NCBI RefSeq assembly: GCF_001273775.1
Contig: NZ_CP011801.1
Coordinates: 3,946,001 to 4,010,000, forward strand
Source: Nitrospira moscoviensis
GTDB lineage: Bacteria > Nitrospirota > Nitrospiria > Nitrospirales > Nitrospiraceae
Length of the DNA stretch: 64,000 nt
Direction: 5' to 3'
The notes under the pieces are model-generated. The model had not been told where the DNA came from. It saw only the letters and a program-made list of their open reading frames with translations, and did not search any database. The position numbers and the translations under genes are program-made. Position 1 is the first letter of the stretch. The number at the start of each line of letters is the position of its first letter. Of the stretch, positions 8,645-17,125 are shown piece after piece.

Positions 8645-9517
8645 ATGTGGATCTATCTGAACGACCGGTTTGTCCCTGAAGAGCAGGCGCTCGTCTCCGT
8701 CTTCGATCACGGCTTCCTCTATGGAGACGGCGTCTACGAAACGATCCGCTCGTACGGCGCCCGCATCTTCATGCGCGACCAGCACATCACGCGGCTGTAT
8801 CGCTCGGCCGAGGCCATCGGGTTGGCGATTCCGATTCCGCGGAAGAGTTGGCCGGACCTGTTGCACGATGCCATGACGCGGAACGACGTGGGGGACGACC
8901 GGCGGGACGCCTATCTGAGGATCACCATTACACGGGGCGCGGGGCAGATCGGCCTCGATCCGGCCCTCTGCCCCACGCCCACCGTCGTCATCATGACGAA
9001 ACCGCTCGTCCCGCCGGCGCCGGCTCTGTACGAACAGGGTGTCGCCCTCGTCATCGCGCAGACGCGGCGCAATTTACCGAGCGCCTTGTCGCCTCACATC
9101 AAAGCGACGAATTTCCTGAACAACATCCTCGCCAAACGCGAAGCGATCGCCGCCAGAGTCTTCGACAGCGTCCTGTTGAACTGGGAAGGTCACGTGACCG
9201 AATGCACGATCAGCAATCTGTTTTTCGTGACAAGCGGCCGGCTGCGCACTCCGTCCGTAGCCTGCGGGATTTTGGACGGCATCACGCGGGAGATCGTGAT
9301 GCAATTGGCTCGGGACGAGGGCATCCCGGTGGAGGAAGGCCGCTTCACTGCGGCCGACTTGTCCCAGGCCGACGAATGCTTTCTCACCAATACCAGCATG
9401 GAAATCATGCCGGCTGTCTCGATCGATCGGAAAGCCATCGGCTCCGGCACACCGGGGCCGGTCACACAGCGGCTTCGGGCGCTCTTTGCTTTGCATCGCG
9501 GCCGTTTTTTGGAATAG
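8645..9517 (+). CDS. Class IV PLP-dependent enzyme, probable aminodeoxychorismate lyase
   Basis: The 290-residue protein has the fold type IV PLP signature. FDHGFLYGDGVYETIR lies at the N-terminus, the Schiff-base Lys is K153 in HIKATNFLNN, and the cofactor-binding Glu is in TECTISNLFF. The family includes 4-amino-4-deoxychorismate lyase (PabC), branched-chain aminotransferase and D-amino-acid aminotransferase, which are hard to separate by eye. Position directly after the pabB-like gene favours PabC, which releases p-aminobenzoate and pyruvate. The start at 8645 gives a normal N-terminus. Confidence 0.78.
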   Translation: MWIYLNDRFVPEEQALVSVFDHGFLYGDGVYETIRSYGARIFMRDQHITRLYRSAEAIGLAIPIPRKSWPDLLHDAMTRNDVGDDRRDAYLRITITRGAGQIGLDPALCPTPTVVIMTKPLVPPAPALYEQGVALVIAQTRRNLPSALSPHIKATNFLNNILAKREAIAARVFDSVLLNWEGHVTECTISNLFFVTSGRLRTPSVACGILDGITREIVMQLARDEGIPVEEGRFTAADLSQADECFLTNTSMEIMPAVSIDRKAIGSGTPGPVTQRLRALFALHRGRFLE

Positions 9518-9628
9518 CGGCGCGCGGCACCTTCATCTCCTACCGGCTTTTCACGGCTTTTTAGTCGGCTCAAGGGCATAGGACCTGCATTTCCTTGACA
9601 CACAGGCTCAGACTGCTATCGTGTGACC

Positions 9629-10306
9629 ATGAAAAAACCGATGTCCGCTGTCATCGCCATCCTTTCGGTCCTGACCGCTGGGCTCGCCGTGACAGGCGCA
9701 CCCGACGCCGGCGCCGAAATCTATCAATATGTGGATGCCAACGGGACGATCTCACTGACCAACGTGCCGTCGGACAGTCGCTATCGCCGGCTTGACGTGC
9801 ATCCGAATCGATTGCATCCCATGATCTCGGAGCGGGAGTTGGAGCCGGTGATCAGCCGGTATTCCCGCCAGCATCGGCTGCATCCGGCGCTGATCCGCGC
9901 CGTCATCAAGGCGGAGTCGGATTTCGATCCCATGGCCGTCTCGCGGGCGGGAGCGGTGGGGTTGATGCAATTGATGCCGCACACCGCGGTCCGGATGGAC
10001 GTGCGGGACCTGTACGATCCCGAGGACAACATCGGCGGAGGGACGAAATATCTGCGGCAGCTCTTGGACCGATTCCGGGGAAACCTGCCGCTGGCGCTCG
10101 CGGCCTACAATGCCGGCGAGCATGTCGTGGATCGTTATCGCACGCTCCCGCCGATCGACGAAACCCGCCAATACGTCCGGAAGGTGCTCCGGTATTACCG
10201 CACGTTTCTCATCCGCGACGCGGCGGCACCGGGCCGCGTGATCGCGTCTTCGGAGCCGGCAGCGCAATCACCAACCCCCGCGGCGCCGGCCGCTTCCGCT
10301 CCGTGA
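9629..10306 (+). CDS. Exported lytic transglycosylase with DUF4124 domain
   Basis: The protein has a signal peptide (about residues 1-28) and a short DUF4124 segment (AEIYQYVDANGTISLTNVP). An SLT domain follows, with catalytic E96 in AVIKAESDFDP and the motifs GAVGLMQLMP and LALAAYNAGE. It would cleave peptidoglycan glycan strands in the periplasm. The frame also offers a GTG at 9623, but the ATG at 9629 begins a clean n-region (MKKPMSA). The C-terminal Pro/Ala-rich tail overlaps the 3' end of the convergent nadB by about 98 bp. The class of target bond is not determinable from sequence. Confidence 0.88.
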   Translation: MKKPMSAVIAILSVLTAGLAVTGAPDAGAEIYQYVDANGTISLTNVPSDSRYRRLDVHPNRLHPMISERELEPVISRYSRQHRLHPALIRAVIKAESDFDPMAVSRAGAVGLMQLMPHTAVRMDVRDLYDPEDNIGGGTKYLRQLLDRFRGNLPLALAAYNAGEHVVDRYRTLPPIDETRQYVRKVLRYYRTFLIRDAAAPGRVIASSEPAAQSPTPAAPAASAP

Positions 10307-11891
10307 CCAGATCCTTCACCGACAGTTGACTGTGCCGCTTCCATCCGGCTCCGCGGCTCTGCGGAAAGTCGGACCGGAAATGGGCCCCTACGCTGTTCTC
10401 CCGCCACAAGGCCGCTTCCGCGACGCAATAGGCGACCTGCACCATGTTCTTGGCTTCCAGATCCGCGCGCGTCGCGAAGGGCCGGCACACCAGCCTCATC
10501 CATCGCGACAACTGGGCCGTGGCGCGAATGAGGGAGTCGCGAGACCGGATGACGCCCACCTGGCCCCACATGGTCCGGCGGAGCGAGCTGCGCAGTTTTT
10601 CGGCATCTTCCAGCGGTTCCCAGCGGCACCGCCGCAGCGCCTCGGCGTGGCGGGACAGGTCCGGGACCGTCCGGCTCGACGCCCACCAAATCGCTGACAG
10701 CCCGGCCCGCATCCCGAAGACCAACCCTTCCAACAGGGAGTTGCTGGCCAGCCGGTTCGCGCCGTGCACCCCGCTGCAGGCCACTTCGCCCGCGGCAAAG
10801 AGCCCTGGCAGCGTCGTGGCTCCGTTGATGTCGGTCCAGACTCCCCCCATCATGTAATGGGCGCTGGGCGAGACGGGTATCCACTCTTCCGTGATGTCGA
10901 TGTCGTAGCGGAGGCACGTGGCGTAGATGGTGGGGAAGCGCCGCTTCACGAAGTCGGCGCCAAGATGGGTCACGTCCAGATAGACGTGGCGGGCGCGCGT
11001 GGCGGCCATTTCCGCCCAGATGGCGCGGGCCACGATGTCGCGGGGCGCCAAGGCTCCCATCGGGTGGTAGCGGTGCATGAAGAGCTCACCCTTGCTGTTG
11101 CGCAGCTGCCCTCCCTCGCCCCGCATGGCTTCCGACAAGAGAAACGGCGGACTCGAGGGCAGAAACAGCGCGGTGGGATGGAACTGGACGAACTCCATGT
11201 CTTGGAGCTGCGCGCCGGCCCGGAAGGCCATCGCCATCCCGTCGCCCGTGGCGTTGGGAGGATTCGTCGTGCGGGCATAGATTTGACCGGCCCCTCCGGT
11301 GGATAAGACGACCGCCTTGGCCGGCAACACGAACTGCGCGCCGGTATGTTCGTTCAGCACCACGGCGCCGCAGCACCGGCCCTCTTCCACGATGAGATCG
11401 ACGGTAAAATGGTAATCGAGCCGCTGAATGCGCTTGTGCCGAGCCGCTTGGGCCATGAGCACGCGGACCATTTCATTACCGGTGGCGTCGCCCCGCGCGC
11501 GGAGGATGCGGCTCCGGCTGTGCGCGGCTTCACGCGCAAACGCGAATTTTCCGCCGGCCTTGTCGAACTTGGCGCCCCAACGGATGAGCTCCTGAATCCG
11601 GTCCGGCCCCTCCTCCACCAGCACGCGCACCGCTTCGCGCCGGCACAATCCATGGCCGGCCTTCACCGTGTCGGTCAGATGAATCGCGACGTCATCTTCT
11701 TCACTCAACGCCACCGCGACGCCGCCTTGAGCATAGATGGAACTGCTCTGCAGCGGGTGGCCTTTCGTCAGCATGACGACGCGCCCCTCCCGGCTGAGCT
11801 CCAGCGCGGCGCGCAACCCGGCCACTCCGCTGCCGATCACGAGAAAATCCGCCGGCGGCGCGATAGGCAATGGTCGTCCGGTTGCGGCCAT
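10209..11891 (-). CDS. nadB: L-aspartate oxidase
   Basis: This flavoprotein oxidises L-aspartate to iminoaspartate, the first step of NAD synthesis. An FAD-binding GSGVAGLRAALELS motif is near the N-terminus. Further fumarate-reductase-family blocks include SSIYAQGGVAVAL, HSRSRILRARGDATG and GANRLASNSLLEGLVFG. The frame is open further upstream (to 12008), but that stretch overlaps the preceding lipoprotein gene. The ATG at 11891 lies right after the lipoprotein stop (11894) and gives 560 residues, close to the family norm. The C-terminal tail runs 98 bp into the convergent transglycosylase gene. NadA and NadC are not nearby. Confidence 0.9.
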   Translation of the reverse strand: MAATGRPLPIAPPADFLVIGSGVAGLRAALELSREGRVVMLTKGHPLQSSSIYAQGGVAVALSEEDDVAIHLTDTVKAGHGLCRREAVRVLVEEGPDRIQELIRWGAKFDKAGGKFAFAREAAHSRSRILRARGDATGNEMVRVLMAQAARHKRIQRLDYHFTVDLIVEEGRCCGAVVLNEHTGAQFVLPAKAVVLSTGGAGQIYARTTNPPNATGDGMAMAFRAGAQLQDMEFVQFHPTALFLPSSPPFLLSEAMRGEGGQLRNSKGELFMHRYHPMGALAPRDIVARAIWAEMAATRARHVYLDVTHLGADFVKRRFPTIYATCLRYDIDITEEWIPVSPSAHYMMGGVWTDINGATTLPGLFAAGEVACSGVHGANRLASNSLLEGLVFGMRAGLSAIWWASSRTVPDLSRHAEALRRCRWEPLEDAEKLRSSLRRTMWGQVGVIRSRDSLIRATAQLSRWMRLVCRPFATRADLEAKNMVQVAYCVAEAALWRENSVGAHFRSDFPQSRGAGWKRHSQLSVKDLVTERKRPAPRGLVIALPAPKTRSRGPVPPRRG

Positions 11892-11893
11892 GG

Positions 11894-12430
11894 TCACGGG
11901 GCGGCCGGCCGGGTCGGGGACGGGCCGGTGAACGTTTGTCTCGTTTTCATCCCGAAAGGCAGGTCGCCCTGCACGCCGCGCAGGAGAATCGAATGCGTGC
12001 CGACCCACTGCAGGCGCGCGTGCCCGCGCTGACGGATGCCGCTATCGTCGGGATCTTTTTTCCACGTGCCCTGCCAATGCACATAGACGTCGATGTCGTC
12101 GCCTTCGATCATGATGCGCTCGATCTTGAAGTCCACCGCAATGGAATGAAAGGCGTCGAAGTCCGCCTCCGCCTCCCGTTGCAGCAGCTCCAGCTGATCG
12201 AGCGGCAGCATCAACGCCTCAAAGCCGGAGCGGTCCTTGCGCTGATAGGCGTCCCGCAGGGTCTCCACGGCCTGATCGATGCGGCGCATGCGCTCGTGGT
12301 CTTCGGGATACTGCACGGTCTTCGAGGAACAGGCGGCCAGCGCCAGGGCGAGGAGCAGAACAGGCACCCAGGTCGTCGGTGACCACGATCGAAGAAAAGT
12401 CCGCGCCGGCATGGTCGCGCAGTATATCAC
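11894..12430 (-). CDS. Putative lipoprotein of unknown function
   Basis: The N-terminus has a hydrophobic stretch ending in the lipobox LAAC (VLLLALALAAC), so the protein is probably lipid-anchored after signal peptidase II cleavage. The mature part of about 145 residues starts with a charged helical segment (HERMRRIDQAVETLRDAYQ). It continues with a beta-rich part that has the look of an NTF2/SnoaL-like fold (DFKIERIMIEGDDIDVYVHW). Its stop abuts the nadB start, so the two form an operon. A second start, MPARTF at 12412, is equally plausible. I do not recognise a specific function. Confidence 0.75.
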   Translation of the reverse strand: MIYCATMPARTFLRSWSPTTWVPVLLLALALAACSSKTVQYPEDHERMRRIDQAVETLRDAYQRKDRSGFEALMLPLDQLELLQREAEADFDAFHSIAVDFKIERIMIEGDDIDVYVHWQGTWKKDPDDSGIRQRGHARLQWVGTHSILLRGVQGDLPFGMKTRQTFTGPSPTRPAAP

Positions 12431-12538
12431 AGCGGTCGTCCGCGGCCCTGCGCACGACCACGGCGAGGGGATGCTCGCGCGCGACCTTGCATTTTGCGCC
12501 GAAAGCTTCTAGACTCCCGCCCCCAGGAGACGAGACGC

Positions 12539-12634
12539 ATGTCGAGTGTGTTGAAAAAACGCCGGAAGAAAATGCGCAAGCACAAGTATAAGAAGTTGCG
12601 CCGGCGTCAAAAATTCCTTCGCCGCAAAAGCTAA
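12539..12634 (+). CDS. 31-residue AURKAIP1/COX24-like ribosome-associated small protein
   Basis: An ATG at 12539, preceded by AGGAGA at a good distance, opens a 31-codon frame: MSSVLKKRRKKMRKHKYKKL, then RRRQKFLRRKS and a stop. The extreme Lys/Arg content and the KKRRKKMxKHKxKKxRRRxK pattern match the COX24/AURKAIP1 domain. In mitochondria that domain is ribosomal protein mS38, and in several bacterial phyla it occurs as a stand-alone micro-protein. It is likely bound to 16S rRNA. It is followed after 27 bp by another small gene. Confidence 0.8.
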   Translation: MSSVLKKRRKKMRKHKYKKLRRRQKFLRRKS

Positions 12635-12661
12635 ACTCAGCCCGCGTTGCGGGAGGAGGAG

Positions 12662-12883
12662 ATGGTGCCAGAGGGCAAGAAGGTTCGCATCCGCGTCCGG
12701 ACGGTGAGCTGCACCTACGTGGGCGACTTTCTCATTCCTCCGATGCGGAATCGTGTGTCCGACGCGATCAACGAGGAAGCCCGCTTGTTCATCAGCCTGA
12801 CCGACGTCGTGATCAACGACAAGGACCGGTCGGATTTCGTGGCGATTAACAAGAATCTGATCGAATCCATCGTGCAACTGTAG
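12662..12883 (+). CDS. Small conserved protein of unknown function
   Basis: The 73-residue protein starts at the ATG at 12662, which is preceded by GGGAGGAGG. An in-frame TTG at 12647 is less likely. The sequence is beta-rich: KKVRIRVRTVSCTYVGDFLI and LFISLTDVVIN, with a final segment KSDFVAINKNLIESIVQL-like in layout. It has no signal peptide or membrane segment. I do not recognise the family. Its position directly after the COX24-like gene suggests co-expression, but no function can be inferred. Confidence 0.75.
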   Translation: MVPEGKKVRIRVRTVSCTYVGDFLIPPMRNRVSDAINEEARLFISLTDVVINDKDRSDFVAINKNLIESIVQL

Positions 12884-12958
12884 TGGTTGCCGCCTTCACG
12901 CTTGTCTCTCCACGCCCGCGTGTTTCCCGATCGCCGATAGACACGTCGTCCAGCCGCC

Positions 12959-14698
12959 ATGCTCGTATTTAGACGCTTCCTTCCTTTTCTCCGACCGTAT
13001 CTGCCCCGCATGGTCGCCGCGGGCCTTCTCGTCATGGCGGTGGCGGCCATCAATCTGGCACTGCTCCGGCTGGCCGGCAGCCTATGGGACGTCATTACGG
13101 TACAGCACGACGCGGCCGGCATGACGCGGCTGATCGGGCTGTTCCTCGGACTGGTGGTGGTGCAGGGCTTCTGCTCGATGGGCCACAGTTATCTGACGGC
13201 GTGGGTGTCGCAACGCATCGTGGCCGATTTCAGGCGGCACCTCTTCGGGCACTTGCAGACGCTGTCCGTCGGCTTCTTCGCTCGCCGCCGCACCGGCGAG
13301 TTGCTCTCGCGGCTGATGAACGACGTGACGATCATCCAATCCGTCGTCACCGAAACGCCCATCGACGGCGCCAAGCAGCTCGTCACCTTCGTCGGGGGCA
13401 TCGCCTTTCTGCTCGCCATGAATTGGCGGCTCTGTTTGCTCATTCTCGTCTTGCTGCCACTGCTGGTGCTGGTGGCGAAGTTCTTCGGCCGCCGGCTGAA
13501 AGCGCTCTCCACGTCCATCCAGGACCACACGGCCGCGATGACCACCCTCGTCGAGGAAGTGATTTCCGGTATCCGCATCGTGAAATCCTTCGTGCAGACG
13601 CAGCGGGAAACCGACCGCTTTGCGGCGCAGGTCCAGCGCACGCTCGTCCTCACGCTGCGGCGGGCCGCCATCATGGCGGTGTTCATTCCCGTCATCAGTC
13701 TGTTGACCTTTTCCGCAGCCGCGGCCGTGCTCTGGTACGGCGGCCGCCAAGTCATCGAAGGCCTGGTCACACCCGGCGACCTCTTCGCGTTCGTCCTGTT
13801 CGCCGGCATCCTGATCGGCCCGTTCAGCTCCGCAGCGCGGGTCTTCGCCCAGATCAAAGAAGCGGAGGGCGCGACGGCGCGGGTCTTCGACATTCTCGAC
13901 GCGCAACCGGACATCCAAGACCGGCCCGGCGCCCGGCCCCTCACCGACATCGCCGGCCACCTGCGCGCCGAAGCCGTCGGGTTCAGCTACGATCCGCGCA
14001 GTCCGGTGCTCGCGAATCTTTCGTTTGAAGCGAAGCCCGGCGAGCTGGTCGCCCTGGTCGGACCGACCGGCGCCGGCAAGACGACCGTGATCAACCTGTT
14101 GCATCGCTTTTACGATCCGACCGCGGGACGTATCACGGTCGACGGGCAGGATCTGCGGGACGTGACCGTCGAGAGCTGGTATCGGCAAGTCGCGCTCGTG
14201 CCGCAAGAAACGGTGCTGTTCGGCGGGACCATTCTCGACAACATCCGATACGGCACCCCCCACGCCGACGAAGCCGCCGTTCAGGACGCGAGCCGCGCCG
14301 CCCACGCCCATGAGTTCATCACCGGCTTCCCTGACGGCTATCACACGATGGTGGGGGAAAAGGGCGTCAACCTCTCGGGCGGCCAGCGCCAGCGCATCGC
14401 GATCGCGCGGGCGATCCTGAAGAATCCGAGGGTGCTGCTGCTGGACGAAGCGACTTCCTCCCTGGACACCGAATCCGAGCGGCTGGTGCAGGACGCGCTC
14501 GAGCGGCTGATGAAAGGCCGCACGACCTTCGTCGTGGCCCATCGGCTCTCGACCATTCAACGCGCCGATCGCATTTTGGTCCTGGACAAGGGCCGGCTGG
14601 TCGAAGAAGGCAGCCATGCCCGGCTGCTCGAGCGCCAGGGCCTTTATCACTATCTCTACACGATGAGACTGAGTTGGAACGAAACCGGAGAGTCCTAG
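12959..14698 (+). CDS. ABC exporter half-transporter, MsbA-like
   Basis: This 579-residue protein has six membrane helices (residues about 1-300) fused to an ATP-binding domain, the layout of homodimeric lipid and drug exporters. The nucleotide-binding motifs are complete: Walker A GPTGAGKT, Q-loop VPQET, signature LSGGQRQR, Walker B VLLLDEATSSLD and the H-loop VVAHRLST. MsbA-type flipping of lipid A core is the likeliest role in a Gram-negative cell. Generic drug or lipid export cannot be excluded, because no LPS genes adjoin it. Confidence 0.85.
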   Translation: MLVFRRFLPFLRPYLPRMVAAGLLVMAVAAINLALLRLAGSLWDVITVQHDAAGMTRLIGLFLGLVVVQGFCSMGHSYLTAWVSQRIVADFRRHLFGHLQTLSVGFFARRRTGELLSRLMNDVTIIQSVVTETPIDGAKQLVTFVGGIAFLLAMNWRLCLLILVLLPLLVLVAKFFGRRLKALSTSIQDHTAAMTTLVEEVISGIRIVKSFVQTQRETDRFAAQVQRTLVLTLRRAAIMAVFIPVISLLTFSAAAAVLWYGGRQVIEGLVTPGDLFAFVLFAGILIGPFSSAARVFAQIKEAEGATARVFDILDAQPDIQDRPGARPLTDIAGHLRAEAVGFSYDPRSPVLANLSFEAKPGELVALVGPTGAGKTTVINLLHRFYDPTAGRITVDGQDLRDVTVESWYRQVALVPQETVLFGGTILDNIRYGTPHADEAAVQDASRAAHAHEFITGFPDGYHTMVGEKGVNLSGGQRQRIAIARAILKNPRVLLLDEATSSLDTESERLVQDALERLMKGRTTFVVAHRLSTIQRADRILVLDKGRLVEEGSHARLLERQGLYHYLYTMRLSWNETGES

Positions 14699-14847
14699 AC
14701 CTACCCAAACCCGATCGCCTCGTCCATCGGATCAGCCGGCCCGCCGGCCCCCTTGACTCCGCATCGGGCAGGATTATTTACCAGCCCGCAGACCTTGCTT
14801 GCACCGCGCAAGCAGCCACGTCAACCTTCAACCAAAGGAGGGACATC

Positions 14848-15243
14848 ATGAACTCGTCACGAATGACTGTGTTGCTGATCGCGCTGTCCCTGCTGTTGGG
14901 CGGGATTGCGTTTACCCCCACACCCGCGCAGGCGGCGGCGTGGATTTCGGGAGCCGACATGTTTGCATCGGATTGGGTGGCCAAGATCGAGAAGGAACTC
15001 TTCAAGAAAGAATACCGCTATGTCTTCGCCAACGACCCCCGCGCGCCACAGGCGTCGATCCTGCACCTGCTCAATCGAGCGGCCAAAGCGCAGGCGACGC
15101 AGAACGAGACGATGGCGCGGGAGCTGGCGCAGGAAGCCGTCTCCGTGCTTGAGGAAGGCATCCGGAAACATTACTACAGCGCCGAGGATGTCGAACCCAT
15201 CTTGCAGGCGATCAAACAGCACGTGCCCGTCAAGCTCAGCTGA
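14848..15243 (+). CDS. Small exported protein of unknown function
   Basis: The ATG at 14848 follows AAAGGAGGG and opens a 131-codon frame. Residues 1-29 form a signal peptide ending at AQA-AAW. The mature part is alpha-helical with Glu/Lys/Ala-rich segments (DWVAKIEKELFKKEYRYVF and ETMARELAQEAVSVLEEGIR). It has no cysteine or recognisable motif. A 149-bp gap separates it from the ABC exporter, so it probably has its own promoter. This is the last gene before the accessory region. Confidence 0.75.
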   Translation: MNSSRMTVLLIALSLLLGGIAFTPTPAQAAAWISGADMFASDWVAKIEKELFKKEYRYVFANDPRAPQASILHLLNRAAKAQATQNETMARELAQEAVSVLEEGIRKHYYSAEDVEPILQAIKQHVPVKLS

Positions 15244-15906
15244 GCCGAGCGCAGTGAGGCCCGTCGCCTCGGCGACGGCCTCACTGCGACTCTGCTCTCG
15301 GGGATTGAGCTGAAGGAAGGGGCAGTCAGACTCGTGCTGGCTGCCCTGTCAATGTGCTGTCGTGCGGCGTCAGGAGGGTCGGGTATATTCAGGTAATAAA
15401 TCCGTAAACTACGGCATTCACAAGTGCATGATTTTGCTAATTACTGCAAGTGTCCAGACTCAGCAAAGTCGTAAACTGACCTCTGGCTCTTGCTAGCGAA
15501 GTTATAGATTTTTGGGAATAAAGTCGTAAACTAAGTTTGCTCCAATGAATCGTTTCCCTCTTACCTTTCCTTCCCGCCCCGATAACTCGCATACTCATGT
15601 CCTAGCCTATCTAACCTTATCTGGGCCTTGGCTGGCTTGAGAGGGCTAGAACACGACGACTTTACTTTACTCTCCCGAAGAAGCAGACACGGCAACATCC
15701 GTGAGCTGCCTTCGCATGCGAAACCACAGCTTCGCGCGATGTTTTTTCACCATGCAAGAATACTAGCCTCTTCACTGGCAGCTATCTTGACACTTGTTAT
15801 GCAACCAAACCTATACATAACTGCCGCTGAAACGTAACGGCGGCTTGAGGTAGATACTAAACTATAAAGAGACAATAGGGACAACCGTCTGCATAGTCTT
15901 GCAACC
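15244..15906. other. Gene-poor A/T-rich gap at the start of the accessory region
   Basis: No convincing gene lies in these 663 bp. Base composition is visibly richer in A/T than the flanking coding DNA, especially from about 15390. It holds three direct copies of a Tn7-type TnsB-site-like motif, listed separately. A 32-codon frame at 15739-15837 (beginning MFFHHARILASSLAAILTLV) looks like an orphan signal peptide. It may be the remnant of a gene lost by rearrangement. The gap separates conserved housekeeping genes from the arsenic/mercury/copper block, consistent with an island boundary. Confidence 0.6.
15395..15533 (+). repeat. Three direct copies of a Tn7 TnsB-site-like motif
   Basis: The copies are AATAAATCCGTAAACTA (15395-15411), CAAAGTCGTAAACTG (15464-15478) and AATAAAGTCGTAAACTA (15517-15533). 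All share CGTAAACT and have the same orientation. They closely resemble the repeated transposase-binding unit in the ends of Tn7 (ACAATAAAGTCTTAAACTGA, from memory). In Tn7 the AAACT side of each unit faces the element interior, so here the element would extend to the right into the metal-resistance block. No tns genes or opposite end were found in the window. The terminal TGT cannot be fixed. Confidence 0.5.
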
Positions 15907-17007
15907 TTACCGCATAATTACTGTTCCATTTTTCCCCCAATAGTAATAAATGGAGAAGTTGGGGAAGATGGCTTCCTGAGTATTCTGTCCGGCAACGGTA
16001 AACAGCACCCCCGCAGCACCGACCCAGTGATCGCCTAAGCGATACTGAAGGGTTGGTTGGACACCGAACGTATTAAATCCATTCCTCCCTCCGGTCGTGA
16101 CCTGATGACCATCTGCGCGCCACGTCAGCCCATGAAAGCCAACGAGTTCGAGGTTATACCCAAAGCCTCGCTTCTCATCGAGAATATGCTCGATGATCAG
16201 ACGGGTGTTGATGATGTCGCTCGGATAGGTGGTCTCTCCGGACTGACTCCCCGGTAAATGGTATGAATAAAACACGCCGGCGCTGATGCGAAAGGGGGCG
16301 AGATTCTTGCGAGCCAAAATGCCCTCCGTCCACGTGAGCGAACCGAATCGTGAAGACGGGAGACGACCGAGTGGGGCAAACCCGCCCGGAGGGCTCTCCG
16401 TTCCGGCCCATTTGCTGGTCGGGAGCACGATCATATTGAAGGTCGTAATCGACGGGCGCCAGCCATCGGGATCCTGCACAATCGGGCGGTATTTGAGATA
16501 AATCTGGGTATCACCAACCCCTGAGTCAGTCGTCCACGGTCCCCCTTTCCCCTGATTGAACTGCGCACTGGAATTGGCCCACCAGAATGAGCCGGAGAGA
16601 CCGACGTTGAGCTCCAAGTGATTCGTCAGGCCATACGCCATCGTCACAACCGGGGCGATTTGATACGAATGGACGGGTGACGGCGTGCTGTTCGTCGTCA
16701 GATCATTGCCGAACTGCTTTTCACTGATTTGAGAGAAGATGAATGGATGAACCGTAAACTGCCCTTGAGGATGGACATCGACACCACTGATGAAAATCGG
16801 CCCGTTCGAAAGCGGATTCCAGCTTTGGCGGTATTTCTGAATTTCTTGATCGGTCGGAACCCAATCGAAAGCAAGCGCCTTGGCTGGTCCTGATACCCCC
16901 AACCCAAGCGTGATCCAGAGTAAGCAGACCACGCGACCTATTATCCTGGACCGGGTGAACGTCTTTCCTCGCGGCTGCTCATGAAACACAAACGAGTGTC
17001 TTGCCAT
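15907..17007 (-). CDS. Putative outer-membrane beta-barrel protein
   Basis: This 366-residue protein has a basic N-terminus, a hydrophobic segment and a mature part beginning near ALAFDWVPTD. The body alternates aromatic and polar residues in about a dozen beta-strand-like stretches (for example ITTFNMIVLPTSKW, LAPFRISAGVFYSYHLPG and FPNFSIYYYWGKNG). This resembles the MetA-pathway-of-phenol-degradation-like/transporter barrel family. It sits downstream of the phosphate permease gene but is separated by 113 bp holding a palindrome. It may be a separate unit. The substrate is unknown. Confidence 0.75.
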   Translation of the reverse strand: MARHSFVFHEQPRGKTFTRSRIIGRVVCLLWITLGLGVSGPAKALAFDWVPTDQEIQKYRQSWNPLSNGPIFISGVDVHPQGQFTVHPFIFSQISEKQFGNDLTTNSTPSPVHSYQIAPVVTMAYGLTNHLELNVGLSGSFWWANSSAQFNQGKGGPWTTDSGVGDTQIYLKYRPIVQDPDGWRPSITTFNMIVLPTSKWAGTESPPGGFAPLGRLPSSRFGSLTWTEGILARKNLAPFRISAGVFYSYHLPGSQSGETTYPSDIINTRLIIEHILDEKRGFGYNLELVGFHGLTWRADGHQVTTGGRNGFNTFGVQPTLQYRLGDHWVGAAGVLFTVAGQNTQEAIFPNFSIYYYWGKNGTVIMR

Positions 17008-17109
17008 TCACTCCTCCAGCAAATAGTAGAGATATCTGCATGAGTCCATGTATGAGAACGACCAACGGCTGAACGCCGCTGTAACTACCAGGTCACATCG
17101 GGAGAAGAC

Positions 17110-17125
17110 TGTAAGCCTGCTTACA
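17110..17125. promoter_or_regulatory. Palindrome TGTAAGC-CT-GCTTACA (left copy)
   Basis: A perfect 7-bp inverted repeat with a 2-bp centre overlaps the stop codon of the phosphate permease gene. A second copy with the same half-sites lies at 21045-21060, on the other side of the ars operon. Too short and too symmetric for a terminator with no T-run, it looks like a protein-binding site. The binding protein is unknown. Confidence 0.5.

Noticed and set aside
10970..11306. Several open frames antisense to or shifted within nadB
   Set aside because: They are Arg/Pro/Ala-rich shadow translations without domains; nadB explains the coding bias.
15628..15837. 69-codon frame in the A/T-rich gap
   Set aside because: Only the last 32 codons look like a signal peptide, with nothing after it; at most it is a gene remnant.
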